In this document: positions 17,696 through 26,559 of the stretch, in pieces | Position numbering within the stretch: position 1 is the stretch's first letter | Layout of the letters: each line of letters starts with the position of its first letter | From: Accumulibacter phosphatis | GTDB taxonomy: Bacteria; Pseudomonadota; Gammaproteobacteria; Burkholderiales; Rhodocyclaceae | Length of the DNA stretch: 64,000 bases | Reading direction: 5' to 3' | Assembly (NCBI RefSeq): GCF_000024165.1 | Contig: NC_013194.1 | Location: 1-64,000 of the forward strand | The notes under the pieces: generated by a model | What the model saw: only the letters and a program-made list of their open reading frames with translations | The model's database searches: none | What the model was told of the DNA's origin: nothing | Made by a program: the position numbers and the translations under genes

Positions 17696-19744
17696 TTACT
17701 CCTCCTCGACGACCTTGTGCTGGGAAGCCAGGTGCTGCTGCGTCGCCGGTGGTACCTGCGCGTAGTGCGAGAAGGCAATGCTGTATGACCCCTGGCCGCC
17801 GGTCAGCGATTTCAGACGCGACTGGTAGCCATCGAGTTCGGCCAGCGGCACCTCGCCGGTGATTGCCATTACTCCAGGGCCACGCGGTTGCGTACCGGTC
17901 AGATGGCCGCGCTTGCTGGAAAGATCGCCGGTCAGGTCACCGGTCATTGCCTCCGGCGCCAGTATTTCGATGTCGACGACCGGTTCGAGGATGATCGGCT
18001 TGGCGCCGCGAATCGCTTCGACGGTGGCCTTGCGGGCCGCCGTGAAGAAGGCGATGTCCTTGCCATCGACCGGGTGCGACTTGCCGTCGTGAACGGTGAC
18101 GCGCAGATCCTCGACCGGGAATCCGGCGACCACGCCGTCGGCCAGCGCCTGACGAACGCCCTTCTCGACCGCCGCCATGAAGACTCCCGGGATGACGCCG
18201 CCCTTGACGATATCGACGAATTCGAAGCCGGCGCCGCGTTCGAGGGGTTCGACGCGCAGGGCCACTTCGCCGAACTGTCCTGCGCCGCCACTTTGCTTCT
18301 TGTGCCGGCAGTGTCCTTCGGCCGAACCCGTGATGGCTTCACGATAGGCAATCTGTGGTGGCTTCGTATCCAGTTCCAGCTTGTACTGCTGCGACAGCCG
18401 GTTCAGTTTCGCCCGCAGGTGCATCTCGCCGAGACCACGGATCACCGTCTCGTTGGTTGTCGGATGGCGTTCGAGCCTGAAGCACGGGTCCTCCACTTCG
18501 AGCTTGCGCAGGATCTCGAACAGGCGCTGTTCGTCGGCCTTGCGCCGGGCCTGGACCGCCAGGCCCTGCATCGGCTGCGGAAACTCGAGTGGTTTGAGGT
18601 GGATCTGATCTTCGTCGTGGGAATCGTGCAGCACACAGTCGAACTCGATCTCGTCTACCTTGGCGATGGCGCCGAGGTCGCCCGGTGCCAGCGACTCGAC
18701 TTCGACGTATTCCTTGCCCTGCAAGCGGTAGATGTGACCGACCTTGAACGGGCGCTTGCCGTCACCGACGAAGAGCTGCGAATCCTTTCTGATCGTCCCC
18801 TGATGGACGCGGAACACCCCGACCTTGCCGATGAAGGGGTCGCTGACCACCTTGAAGACGTGCGCCAGTACATGCTTGTGCGGATCGGGAACGGCCGCGA
18901 AGGCTTCTGCCGGCCCGCCGGGCTCGCCCCGATAAAAGGGCGGCGGATTGCCTTCGTGCGGATTGGGCGCCAGCCTGGCCAGGACGTCGAGCAACTGCGG
19001 GATGCCGGCGCCGGTCTTGGCCGACACGAAGAGAATCGGAATCAGGTGGCCGGCGCGCAGCGCCTTCTCGAAGGGGACGTGCAGTTCATCGGGGCTCGGG
19101 TCGACACCTTCTTCCAGGTAGCGCGCCAGCAGATCCTCGTCCTCCTCGACGATCTGATCGATCAGCGCCCGGTGTGCCGCCGCCACCGATTCGAAGTCGC
19201 TCTCGCCGGCGTCGTGGCCGAGCAGTTCGACGACTTCGCTGCCGTGTTTGGCCGGCAGGTCCAGCAACATGCATTCCCGACCGAAGCGTTCGCGGATCTC
19301 GCCGACCAGCGCCGGCAGATTGACGTTGTCGGCATCGATCTTGTTGATCACGATCATCCGGCAGACGCCGCGAGCCTCGGCCAGCTTCATCATGCGCTCA
19401 CTCGATAGTTCGATGCCGTTCTGGGCATTGATCACCACCAGCGCCGTGTCCGCTGCAGCCAGCGCGCCGATCGCCTGACCGGCGAAATCGGGGAAGCCGG
19501 GCGTATCGATCAGATGAACCAGCACACCCTGCCACGAAAAACTCGCCAGTGCCGAACTCAGTGAGTGGCCGAATTCCTTCTCCTGCGGGTCAAAGTCGCA
19601 AACGGTATTGCCCTTCTCGACGGCACCGCGGCTGGCGATGGCGCCGGCTGCGGCGAGCAGGCTTTCGGCAAGCGTCGTCTTGCCGGAAGCACCGTGGCCG
19701 ACGAGAGCGACGGTGCGAAGGTTACTGGTGGCGGTCTGGCCCAT
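17696..19744 (-). CDS. Elongation factor G-like GTPase (divergent EF-G paralogue)
   Basis: A 682-residue translational GTPase with EF-G architecture. It has G1 GHGASGKTT, G3 DTPGFPDF and G4 NKIDAD, a beta-barrel domain II, and C-terminal domains IV and V (SGGAGQFGEV and GHLTGTQPRGPGVMAI segments). It is shorter and clearly different from canonical FusA, which would normally be in the str operon. It belongs to the EF-G-like group of unclear role. It could act in recycling or under special conditions. It precedes plsB on the same strand. Confidence 0.85.
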   Translation of the reverse strand: MGQTATSNLRTVALVGHGASGKTTLAESLLAAAGAIASRGAVEKGNTVCDFDPQEKEFGHSLSSALASFSWQGVLVHLIDTPGFPDFAGQAIGALAAADTALVVINAQNGIELSSERMMKLAEARGVCRMIVINKIDADNVNLPALVGEIRERFGRECMLLDLPAKHGSEVVELLGHDAGESDFESVAAAHRALIDQIVEEDEDLLARYLEEGVDPSPDELHVPFEKALRAGHLIPILFVSAKTGAGIPQLLDVLARLAPNPHEGNPPPFYRGEPGGPAEAFAAVPDPHKHVLAHVFKVVSDPFIGKVGVFRVHQGTIRKDSQLFVGDGKRPFKVGHIYRLQGKEYVEVESLAPGDLGAIAKVDEIEFDCVLHDSHDEDQIHLKPLEFPQPMQGLAVQARRKADEQRLFEILRKLEVEDPCFRLERHPTTNETVIRGLGEMHLRAKLNRLSQQYKLELDTKPPQIAYREAITGSAEGHCRHKKQSGGAGQFGEVALRVEPLERGAGFEFVDIVKGGVIPGVFMAAVEKGVRQALADGVVAGFPVEDLRVTVHDGKSHPVDGKDIAFFTAARKATVEAIRGAKPIILEPVVDIEILAPEAMTGDLTGDLSSKRGHLTGTQPRGPGVMAITGEVPLAELDGYQSRLKSLTGGQGSYSIAFSHYAQVPPATQQHLASQHKVVEEE

Positions 19745-19922
19745 TCATCATCTCCCATGAAGTCGAGTGCACGCCGCAGCGGCAGGGATAGCCACGTGGC
19801 ATGGTGGCTGGGCGCGCTCCCGCCATTTTACTCCGGCCAAGGCTGAATCGCTTGCTTGTCGTTTTTTTGCCTCGCGCGGGTGGCTGGGCGGCTCCTGGGG
19901 CGCTATCCAAAAGCCATCAGTT

Positions 19923-19951
19923 TTGTGTAAACGGCGTGACTCGGCTAGAGT
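19923..19951 (+). promoter_or_regulatory. Candidate maeB promoter
   Basis: TTGTGT at 19923-19928, a 17-bp spacer and TAGAGT at 19946-19951 give a weak sigma70-like match about 40 bp before the maeB start. The 248-bp intergenic region separates two divergent genes, so a promoter is needed here. The hexamers are imperfect. Confidence 0.35.
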
Positions 19952-19992
19952 GACGCGCTTTTACGTCGATGAACACCGTGTCAGGAGGCAGC

Positions 19993-22290
19993 ATGGAAAA
20001 CGACCAACCCGATCAACGTCAGGCCGATCTTCGCGAGGCCGCTCTTGAGTACCACCGTTACCCGACTGCCGGCAAGATCTCTGTCCAGCCAACCAAGGCT
20101 CTGAGCAACCAGCTCGACCTCGCGCTTGCCTATTCGCCGGGCGTTGCCTACGCGTGCCATGCGATCGTCGATGACCCCGGGTCGGTCAGCCTCTACAGCT
20201 CGCGAGCCAATCTCGTCGGCGTCATCACCAACGGTACGGCCGTGCTGGGACTTGGCAACATCGGCCCGCTAGCCGCGAAACCGGTGATGGAAGGCAAGGG
20301 CTGTCTGTTCAAGAAGTTCGCCGGGATTGATGTCTTCGACATAGAACTGGCCGAGAGCGACCCGGATCGGCTGATCGACATGATCGCGGCGATGGAGCCG
20401 ACGCTTGGTGGCATCAATCTGGAAGACATCAAGGCCCCGGAATGCTTCTACATCGAGGCGAAGCTCAAGGAGCGGATGTCGATCCCGGTCTTTCATGACG
20501 ACCAGCACGGCACGGCGATCATCTCCGCGGCCGCCATCCTGAACGCGCTCAAGGTCACCGGCAAGCCGATCGGCGACGTGACGGTCGTCTGCTCGGGTGC
20601 GGGCGCGGCTGCCATTTCCTGCCTCAACCTGTGGTGTGACCTGGGCTTTCGGCGCGAGAACATCGTCGTTTGCGACTCGAAGGGCGTGATCTACGTCGGC
20701 CGTGATGCCGACATGGAGCCGACCAAGGCGCGCTATGCCCGGGAAACCGGCGTCCGAACGCTGGCGGAGGCGCTCGTCGGTGCCGACGTCTTCCTCGGGC
20801 TGTCGGCGGCCGGCATCCTCCAGCCCGAGATGCTCGCCACCATGGCCGAACAGCCGATCGTTTTCGCGCTCGCCAATCCGACGCCGGAAATCATGCCGGA
20901 ACTCGCCCGCGAGGTCCGTCCCGACGTGATCATGGCCACCGGTCGTTCGGACTATCCCAACCAGGTCAACAATGTCCTGTGCTTCCCGTTCATCTTCCGC
21001 GGTGCGCTCGATGTCGGCGCCACCGGTATCAACGAACAGATGAAGATGGCCTGCGTCAAGGCGCTGGCGGCGATGGCGCACCAGGAAGTGAGTGATGAAG
21101 TGGCCATGGCGTACCCGGGCCAGGAGTTGTCGTTCGGTCCGGAATACCTTATTCCGAAGCCTTTCGACCCGCGCTTGATCACCACCATCGCGCCCGCCGT
21201 CGCCGAGGCCGCGATGCTGTCAGGCATTGCAACCCGACCGCTCGGCGATCTGACCGCCTATCGGGAGAAGCTCAGGGAGTTCGTCTACCGCACCGGCGTT
21301 GGCATGCGCGCGGTTTTCTCGGCCGCCAAGCGCGGGCGGAAGACGCGCATCGTCTATCCCGACGGTGAGGAGGAGCGGATGTTGCGCGCCGCGCAGACGA
21401 TTCTCGACGAGGGCCTGACGCGGCCGATACTGATCGGGCGTCCTGACGTGATTGCGTCGCGGCTCGAGAGGATTGGCTCGAAGCTGCGTGTCGGCAAGGA
21501 TTTCGAACTCGTCGATCCGAATAGCGACGGTCGCTACAAGGAATGCTGGACGGCTTACCACCAGTTGCGCAAGCGCCAGGGTGTGACGATCGACATCGCC
21601 AAGACGCGCCTGCGCAACAACAACACGATCATCGCCGCGATGCTGCTCCGGCTGGGTTACGCCGACGGGATGATCTGTGGTCTGTCCGGCCGTTTCGGGC
21701 ATCATTTGCGGCAGGTCGACGAGATCATCGGTAAGGCCCCGGGGTGCAACACCATGGCGGCGATGACCCACCTGCTGCTGCCCGGACGCGCCCTTTTTCT
21801 CTGCGACACGCACGTCAACGCCGACCCGGACACCAATCAACTCGTCGAGATAGCGCTGATGGCCGCGGATGCCGTTCGTCGCTTCAAGATCAAGCCGAAA
21901 GTGGCGCTCCTGTCGCATTCGAACTTTGGATCGTCGCAGACGCCTTCCGCTCGCAAGATGGCCGAGGCCGTGGCCATCATTCGTGCAAGAGCCCCAGAGT
22001 TGGCGATTGACGGCGAAATGCATGGCGACAGTGCGCTTTCACAGGCGATCCGCAGGCAGGCGGACCCCGAATCGCCGCTTGTCGGTGAGGCCAATGTGCT
22101 GGTGATGCCGAATCTGGACGCCGCCAACATCTCCCACCACCTGCTGAAGATGACCGGCGGGGATGGCATGGCTGTCGGCCCGATCCTGCTCGGCGCGGCG
22201 CGCCCGGTGCATGTGCTCTCGCCGACGTCTACGGTTCGCCGCGTCGTCGACATGACTGCGCTGGTGGTGGTGGACGCGGCCACTAAGTAG
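19993..22290 (+). CDS. maeB: NADP-dependent malic enzyme with phosphotransacetylase-like domain
   Basis: MaeB oxidatively decarboxylates malate to pyruvate and supplies NADPH. The 765-residue product has the malic enzyme part at about 1-425 (YSPGVAYAC, the catalytic region FHDDQHGTAI, and the dinucleotide-binding VVCSGAGAAAIS) fused to a phosphotransacetylase-like C-terminal half (about 430-765), usually regulatory and without PTA activity. The start ATG 19993 has AGGAGG at 19983-19988, so the in-frame ATG at 19969 is not used. The length matches MaeB. Confidence 0.96.
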   Translation: MENDQPDQRQADLREAALEYHRYPTAGKISVQPTKALSNQLDLALAYSPGVAYACHAIVDDPGSVSLYSSRANLVGVITNGTAVLGLGNIGPLAAKPVMEGKGCLFKKFAGIDVFDIELAESDPDRLIDMIAAMEPTLGGINLEDIKAPECFYIEAKLKERMSIPVFHDDQHGTAIISAAAILNALKVTGKPIGDVTVVCSGAGAAAISCLNLWCDLGFRRENIVVCDSKGVIYVGRDADMEPTKARYARETGVRTLAEALVGADVFLGLSAAGILQPEMLATMAEQPIVFALANPTPEIMPELAREVRPDVIMATGRSDYPNQVNNVLCFPFIFRGALDVGATGINEQMKMACVKALAAMAHQEVSDEVAMAYPGQELSFGPEYLIPKPFDPRLITTIAPAVAEAAMLSGIATRPLGDLTAYREKLREFVYRTGVGMRAVFSAAKRGRKTRIVYPDGEEERMLRAAQTILDEGLTRPILIGRPDVIASRLERIGSKLRVGKDFELVDPNSDGRYKECWTAYHQLRKRQGVTIDIAKTRLRNNNTIIAAMLLRLGYADGMICGLSGRFGHHLRQVDEIIGKAPGCNTMAAMTHLLLPGRALFLCDTHVNADPDTNQLVEIALMAADAVRRFKIKPKVALLSHSNFGSSQTPSARKMAEAVAIIRARAPELAIDGEMHGDSALSQAIRRQADPESPLVGEANVLVMPNLDAANISHHLLKMTGGDGMAVGPILLGAARPVHVLSPTSTVRRVVDMTALVVVDAATK

Positions 22291-22327
22291 GCGCTGCCGC
22301 GCCCTCGGCAAGACTCCTGCTTCAGAG

Positions 22328-22356
22328 TTTACATGGATAGGTGGGAACCCTATAAT
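22328..22356 (+). promoter_or_regulatory. Strong sigma70-type promoter of the tRNA pair
   Basis: TTTACA at 22328-22333, a 17-bp spacer, and a perfect TATAAT at 22351-22356. The tRNA-Ala gene begins 16 bp after the -10 box, as expected for a stable-RNA promoter. The following G/C-rich segment could be a discriminator. Confidence 0.85.
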
Positions 22357-22371
22357 CCGAGCTTCTTTCGA

Positions 22372-22447
<76 letters not shown>

Positions 22448-22472
22448 GCAAGTCGAAAGAAACCGGTTCGGG

Positions 22473-22548
22473 GTCCCCATCGTCTAGAGGCCTAGGACAC
22501 TACCCTTTCACGGTAGGTACCGGGGTTCGAATCCCCGTGGGGACGCCA
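22473..22548 (+). tRNA. tRNA-Glu (anticodon TTC)
   Basis: A 76-nt cloverleaf with GTCCCCA acceptor 5' strand and TGGGGAC 3' strand, ending in GCCA. The anticodon loop CTTTCAC places TTC at the anticodon, reading GAA/GAG. The T-arm holds GGTTCGAATC. It lies 25 bp after tRNA-Ala and shares its promoter. Confidence 0.96.
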
Positions 22549-23172
22549 AGCAGCTATGCTTTGTTTGCCGCGACGACGTGCTGGTAGCCGCTACCAATCA
22601 GTTTGTGAGCGTCGAGCGACTCGGGTGAACTTCGCCCGAACAGTTTTCGCTGGTGTCCCGTAAGTTCGGTGGACTTGCGTGCCAGGTGTGCGCTCAGGTC
22701 GGTCACGACGCGGCGATTGCCACTTCCTTCTTCGCCACACTCCCCTTCGTCGTCGGAACTGCGACATTCTTCACGAGAATTCAGACGAGCGTCGTGCAAG
22801 ATGCCATGGTGCTCCTGTCGCCGACTTCCGTGGAGAAGCGCAGTACAAGATGCCGGTCATGGTTCTCACAGCGGGGCAGCTCAGGTCAACCACTACTGCG
22901 GCCGGACGTTAGTGTAGTTGTCATGTGGGGCATGCCGTCTCGCCAGATAACGGGTGGGTAACGGCGAATTGGGAGAGACTCAGCCTGGTGAGCGAACTGC
23001 TTGGCGACCTTGTCGGCGATCAGGATTCGTCTCTGCTCTTACGGCTGGTCGGCTGTCGTTCGCAACAACTTGCAAGCGGGCTCGGTCGGCGAGCTATACT
23101 TGCGATGCGGGTTGAGGCGTCTCGGCATCGCGAGGCGGGGAACGTAGGGCTCACTTGGTACGAAGGGTCAGA
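22549..23172. other. 624-bp gap without a supported gene
   Basis: Several short frames are open on both strands (for example a 102-codon plus-strand frame at 22653 and an 81-codon minus-strand frame at 22554). None has a ribosome binding site, a familiar motif or a hydrophobic pattern that would support a protein. A weak promoter (TTGCAA at 23070-23075, 19 bp, TATACT at 23095-23100) lies near the right end, before the CsgG-like gene. The remainder may be degraded sequence at the edge of an accessory locus. Confidence 0.5.
23070..23100 (+). promoter_or_regulatory. Candidate promoter of the CsgG-like operon
   Basis: TTGCAA and TATACT separated by 19 bp, 73 bp before the first ATG of the operon. 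The -10 box is good, but the spacer is longer than the optimum 17 bp, so it could be weak or need an activator. Confidence 0.35.
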
Positions 23173-24732
23173 ATGAAAAAATTCGGTTTGTCGTTGATCG
23201 CTCTGTCGCTGTTGCCGATCCCGGGCTGGGGTAACGACATTGGCGCCGAGGTGCAGTCGGCCGCAGCGCCGAAGACACCAGCAATCAAGACCATCACCAA
23301 CTTTACTCAGTCGTTGCGCTGCATGGATGAGCTCTTGTACGCCTACGGCAAGCAAGGCATCGCCATCACCTCAACCGGCATCCCCGATGAAACGGGCAAG
23401 GTGAAGACGGGTACCAAGGAGATGTTGATCACTGCCGTCTCCAAGATGACCGTCAAGAGTAACGCGTTTGATTTCATTGACTTCCATTCCGGGGCCGATG
23501 ACTTGGGAGCGCTGTTCGCGGCGCGTGGCGATCAGAATCGCCTCATGCCTGACTATTACATTCGCGGCTCGATCACTCAGATGGACGACAACAGCGTCCG
23601 CAAGAACAAGGGTGTCGGATTTTCGCTGCCGTTCCTTGACCTCGGGGTGTCGAAGGATGACGCCTACGACTTGATCAGCATGGACCTGAGTATCGGCGAT
23701 GCCGCCACGCGCAAGATCATTCCGATCACGAGTACCTCGAACACGCTGGTTCTCATGAAGGGTGGTATATCGGGTGAGGGTGGCGGCAAAATTGGTAAGG
23801 TCGGCTTGAGCTTCAACATTGACGTCAGCCGTAGTGAAGGCGTCGGCGCGGCGACCAGGACGCTCGTCGAACTGGGTCTCATCGAAACGCTGGGCAAGTT
23901 TACCCAAGTGCCATACTGGAAGTGCCTGGACACGGATCTGACCAATCCGCTGATTCGCGAGCAGGCGCGGGAGTGGTTCGACAATGCCAAGGAGAATGAT
24001 CGAATCCTTTTCGTGCAGCGCAAGCTCGCCGGGATGGGACGTTATGACGGTCCGCTCAATGGTGCAATGAACGCGACGCTAAAGACTTCGATCTCCGAGT
24101 ACCAGGCGGCGAGTGGTTTGATTGCTGACGGTACGATAAACTTTGATCTTTATGCCAGCCTGCTTGACAACCTGCAAAATCAAATTGCTGCGCTTCCGGC
24201 GGCCGGAGGTCCGAAGTCGAACTATGTTCCCGGTGTGAGCCCGGCCAGCCGGCCGCCAGCGGTGACGCAAGTGGTTGCGACACCCGCAGCTGGACCGATG
24301 AATGCGCCCAACCCGATCTTCAAGATGAAACTTGACACCGATCGGGGGAGCAAGCCGGCGTACCGTGTCGGCGATTTTCTCAACCTGACGTTGTCGATGA
24401 ATACGCAGGGTACGGCGTATTGCTACTACCAGGATGTATCAGCGACTACCGCGCGGATATTCCCGAATCAGTTTCGCTCCGATTCGTCAGTCCCCGCCGG
24501 TGCTGGCGTAAGGATACCGTCTGGCGGCTTCAAGATCAGGTTCGACCGGCCAGGACCCGAGCGGGTCGCTTGTATTGGCTCAGACCGTGAGTTGGTGATC
24601 CCAGGATCCTTGCGTGGTGCGCGCGATCTATCCCCTCTGCCCGTCAAATCGGTGGACGAGGTTATCGGCCAGTACAAGCAGAACAATCCAAGTGCGGTGG
24701 TCAGCATGGTTGATATCACGGTCAGTCAGTAG
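23173..24732 (+). CDS. Exported CsgG-like / peptidoglycan-binding / DUF4384 fusion protein
   Basis: A 519-residue protein with a Lys-Lys signal peptide (about 1-20). Residues about 45-250 resemble the CsgG/HfaB outer-membrane export channel family: IPDETGK, EMLITAVSKM, DYYIRGSITQMDD, and a VSRSEGVGAATRTLVELGLIE end. A peptidoglycan-binding helical bundle (about 274-335: VQRKLAGMGRYDGPLNG) follows, then a Pro-rich linker and a DUF4384 domain (about 385-490: YRVGDFLNLTL and ARIFPNQF). CsgG itself forms the nonameric pore for curli subunits. The signal peptide has no lipobox. ATG 23173 has an upstream GAAGGG. It leads a run of small secreted proteins. The CsgG call is by pattern and is not certain. 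Confidence 0.72.
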   Translation: MKKFGLSLIALSLLPIPGWGNDIGAEVQSAAAPKTPAIKTITNFTQSLRCMDELLYAYGKQGIAITSTGIPDETGKVKTGTKEMLITAVSKMTVKSNAFDFIDFHSGADDLGALFAARGDQNRLMPDYYIRGSITQMDDNSVRKNKGVGFSLPFLDLGVSKDDAYDLISMDLSIGDAATRKIIPITSTSNTLVLMKGGISGEGGGKIGKVGLSFNIDVSRSEGVGAATRTLVELGLIETLGKFTQVPYWKCLDTDLTNPLIREQAREWFDNAKENDRILFVQRKLAGMGRYDGPLNGAMNATLKTSISEYQAASGLIADGTINFDLYASLLDNLQNQIAALPAAGGPKSNYVPGVSPASRPPAVTQVVATPAAGPMNAPNPIFKMKLDTDRGSKPAYRVGDFLNLTLSMNTQGTAYCYYQDVSATTARIFPNQFRSDSSVPAGAGVRIPSGGFKIRFDRPGPERVACIGSDRELVIPGSLRGARDLSPLPVKSVDEVIGQYKQNNPSAVVSMVDITVSQ

Positions 24733-24745
24733 CGTAGCGAATGAC

Positions 24746-25246
24746 ATGGCGACCCAACTTCCTTCTTTGCCGCAGGATCTGCCCCGTCTCTTGGGACTGG
24801 TCCCCGCAGCGATCCTTGGCTGTTTCCTTGTCGTATCGAGCCAGCCTGCAGTTGCTGAGATCATTGTCGGAGGGAGTGGTGGTTCGGCGCCCGGAGGCGG
24901 TGTCGCATCGCAGGGCGCTCGCGACGCTCGACAGCGTGCGACAGTCGAACGCTGGAAGGGTGACGGCGACATGAACAGTCCGAACGTCGTTATCATCAAT
25001 GGGGTTAACAACGGCGTCGGTGGAAATGACTGGTCCGCTACCGGCTCACCGGCTGCCAATAGCGCCGCGCACAACAAGAGGCGGGCCACTGAGAATCGCG
25101 TCTTTCTTGGCGATGACGCGCCAACCCCGGCCGTTGTCGTGGTCCCTTCCGGACAGAATGCTGCCCCTTACTACGGCTCGCCGGCAGAAGAGTCGGCGTC
25201 GAGGAACGCTGCGCGCGCCAACGCGTACCGGCAGCGCAATGATTAG
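24746..25246 (+). CDS. Exported Gly/Ala/Asn-rich protein with internal repeats, unrecognised
   Basis: I do not recognise this 166-residue protein. It has an N-terminal hydrophobic segment (about 14-36) ending in AVA, fitting a signal peptide with cleavage before EIIVGGSGG. The mature part is Gly-, Ser- and Asn-rich. Three related tracts can be aligned: GVASQGARDARQRATVERW, GSPAANSAAHNKRRATENR and GSPAEESASRNAARANAYR. A surface or fibre subunit would be compatible. It starts 13 bp after the CsgG-like gene, so it is in the same operon. Confidence 0.65.
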   Translation: MATQLPSLPQDLPRLLGLVPAAILGCFLVVSSQPAVAEIIVGGSGGSAPGGGVASQGARDARQRATVERWKGDGDMNSPNVVIINGVNNGVGGNDWSATGSPAANSAAHNKRRATENRVFLGDDAPTPAVVVVPSGQNAAPYYGSPAEESASRNAARANAYRQRND

Positions 25247-25284
25247 ATGATGCCGCGTCGGCGCAGCCTTGAGGAGAGTCACCA

Positions 25285-25611
25285 ATGAGGTTTCCTGCAG
25301 CAGTTTTCTTGTTTGGTTTCTCGCAACTGACCGCTGCGCAAGTGTCAATCGATCTTCCTGGTGTCAGCGTGAAGACCGGGGCGGGGTCGTCCGTCTCCAA
25401 GTCCGGGAACACCGTGGCTAACGAGAAGGGCGTTATCAGTCCCGATGCTGACGTTGAAGGCGTGGTGATCATCAACGACGCTCTGAGTATTGACGGCGTA
25501 CCGATTGCTCGGGGAGTCACGGAGTACGTTTCAAAGAAGACAAGGAAGGTTTATTCCATCCGGTGGGGAAAGAAGGGTGAGGGTGTGACCGTCACCGAGA
25601 AAACCCGATGA
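25285..25611 (+). CDS. Small exported protein with one copy of the locus repeat
   Basis: A 108-residue protein with a short signal peptide (about 1-18, AAQ cleavage). Residues 41-51 read GNTVANEKGVI, nine of eleven identical to GNTAANEAGVI in the 96-residue protein at 27825-28115. The stretch before it (VSVKTGAGSSVSKS) also aligns, so this looks like one divergent copy of the 32-residue repeat. The C-terminal part is Val-, Lys- and Gly-rich and likely beta. GAGGAG at 25271-25276 supports ATG 25285. No family is recognised. Confidence 0.65.
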   Translation: MRFPAAVFLFGFSQLTAAQVSIDLPGVSVKTGAGSSVSKSGNTVANEKGVISPDADVEGVVIINDALSIDGVPIARGVTEYVSKKTRKVYSIRWGKKGEGVTVTEKTR

Positions 25612-25653
25612 CAAGGCCGGCCCAACGGTGTTTTGGTTGAACTGGAGGAACTC

Positions 25654-26559
25654 GTGCGTTTGCCTCAATTCGTGAATCGCGTGGTGCTGGTGCTTGGACT
25701 AGCGGCGGGCTTGCTGGGAAGCGCGTTCGTCGGTGCTTTCGAGGTGAAAGAGGGCGACCTGAAGACGATCTTCTACGCCAAGACCGATGTACCTGTCGTC
25801 TGGCGTTATACGCCCAACAGCGAGGTGATGATTCTCGACATGCCGGGACTCGAACTGTTGGGTCGGACGTTCAACCGGGTCACGCAGTTGACTGAACAGC
25901 AGTACACGGAGGCCTATCCACGTGTGCTGACCTCGCAAGAGCTCTCACGATACATCGGCAATGCACACCGCACCTTTGCGAACTTTGCTGCCGGTCATGA
26001 TCTGCGCATTTCCGATCTTGTCCAGTTCTTCAACCTCGCCGACCGCGACAAGGTTGAGCTGTTTCCAGAGGAGTATGCGCTGCGCGATTTTCTCCTGCAA
26101 CAAGGCCTGATCAAGGAGTGGCGCGGGTTCTACCAGGCGCAGAAGCCGCATTCGATCATCCTGTCGATCCCACAGGTCCAGGACCGGCGGGGGAACGAGC
26201 CTGCGCTGACGAGTCAGGCCCGCTACGCGATTCTGCTGCATGAACTCTCGCACGCCGAGTTTCACACCAACGCGGCCTATAACAAGTACTGCAGGGGTTT
26301 TTGGGCGAGCGGACTGACGGAGTCGCAAAGAGAGGCTTTCAGGAAATTTCTCGCGGGTATGCGTTACTCGGTGGAAAACGAGGAGCTTGTGATCAACGAA
26401 ATGCAGGCGTATCTGGTATTCACTCCGGATGCCGGAGCGTTTTCGGCCGCCAGGCTTGGGGTTTCCGAAAGCTCGCTGGCTGGTATGCGCGAGGCATTCG
26501 TACGCGGCCGACCGCCAGTGCAGCTACCGTTGCGGGTCAAGGCAGGGGAGTTGCCATGA
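25654..26559 (+). CDS. Exported zincin-like putative metalloprotease
   Basis: A 301-residue protein with a signal peptide (about 5-28). It has the zincin motif HELSH at 196-200 (H196, E197, H200) inside AILLHELSHAEFHTN, and a candidate third ligand E249 in VINEMQAYL about 50 residues later, the layout of a gluzincin. No known protease family is assigned. It may mature or trim the small neighbours, or act on peptidoglycan-linked protein. GTG 25654 is chosen because GGAGG lies at 25644-25648. A TTG start at 25633 is a weaker choice. Its stop overlaps the ATG of the next gene (ATGA). Confidence 0.7.
   Translation: MRLPQFVNRVVLVLGLAAGLLGSAFVGAFEVKEGDLKTIFYAKTDVPVVWRYTPNSEVMILDMPGLELLGRTFNRVTQLTEQQYTEAYPRVLTSQELSRYIGNAHRTFANFAAGHDLRISDLVQFFNLADRDKVELFPEEYALRDFLLQQGLIKEWRGFYQAQKPHSIILSIPQVQDRRGNEPALTSQARYAILLHELSHAEFHTNAAYNKYCRGFWASGLTESQREAFRKFLAGMRYSVENEELVINEMQAYLVFTPDAGAFSAARLGVSESSLAGMREAFVRGRPPVQLPLRVKAGELP

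Noticed and set aside
22653..22961. A 102-codon plus-strand frame between the tRNA genes and the CsgG-like operon
   Set aside because: No ribosome binding site and no recognisable motif. The frame overlaps other open frames on both strands, as is usual in GC-rich DNA.
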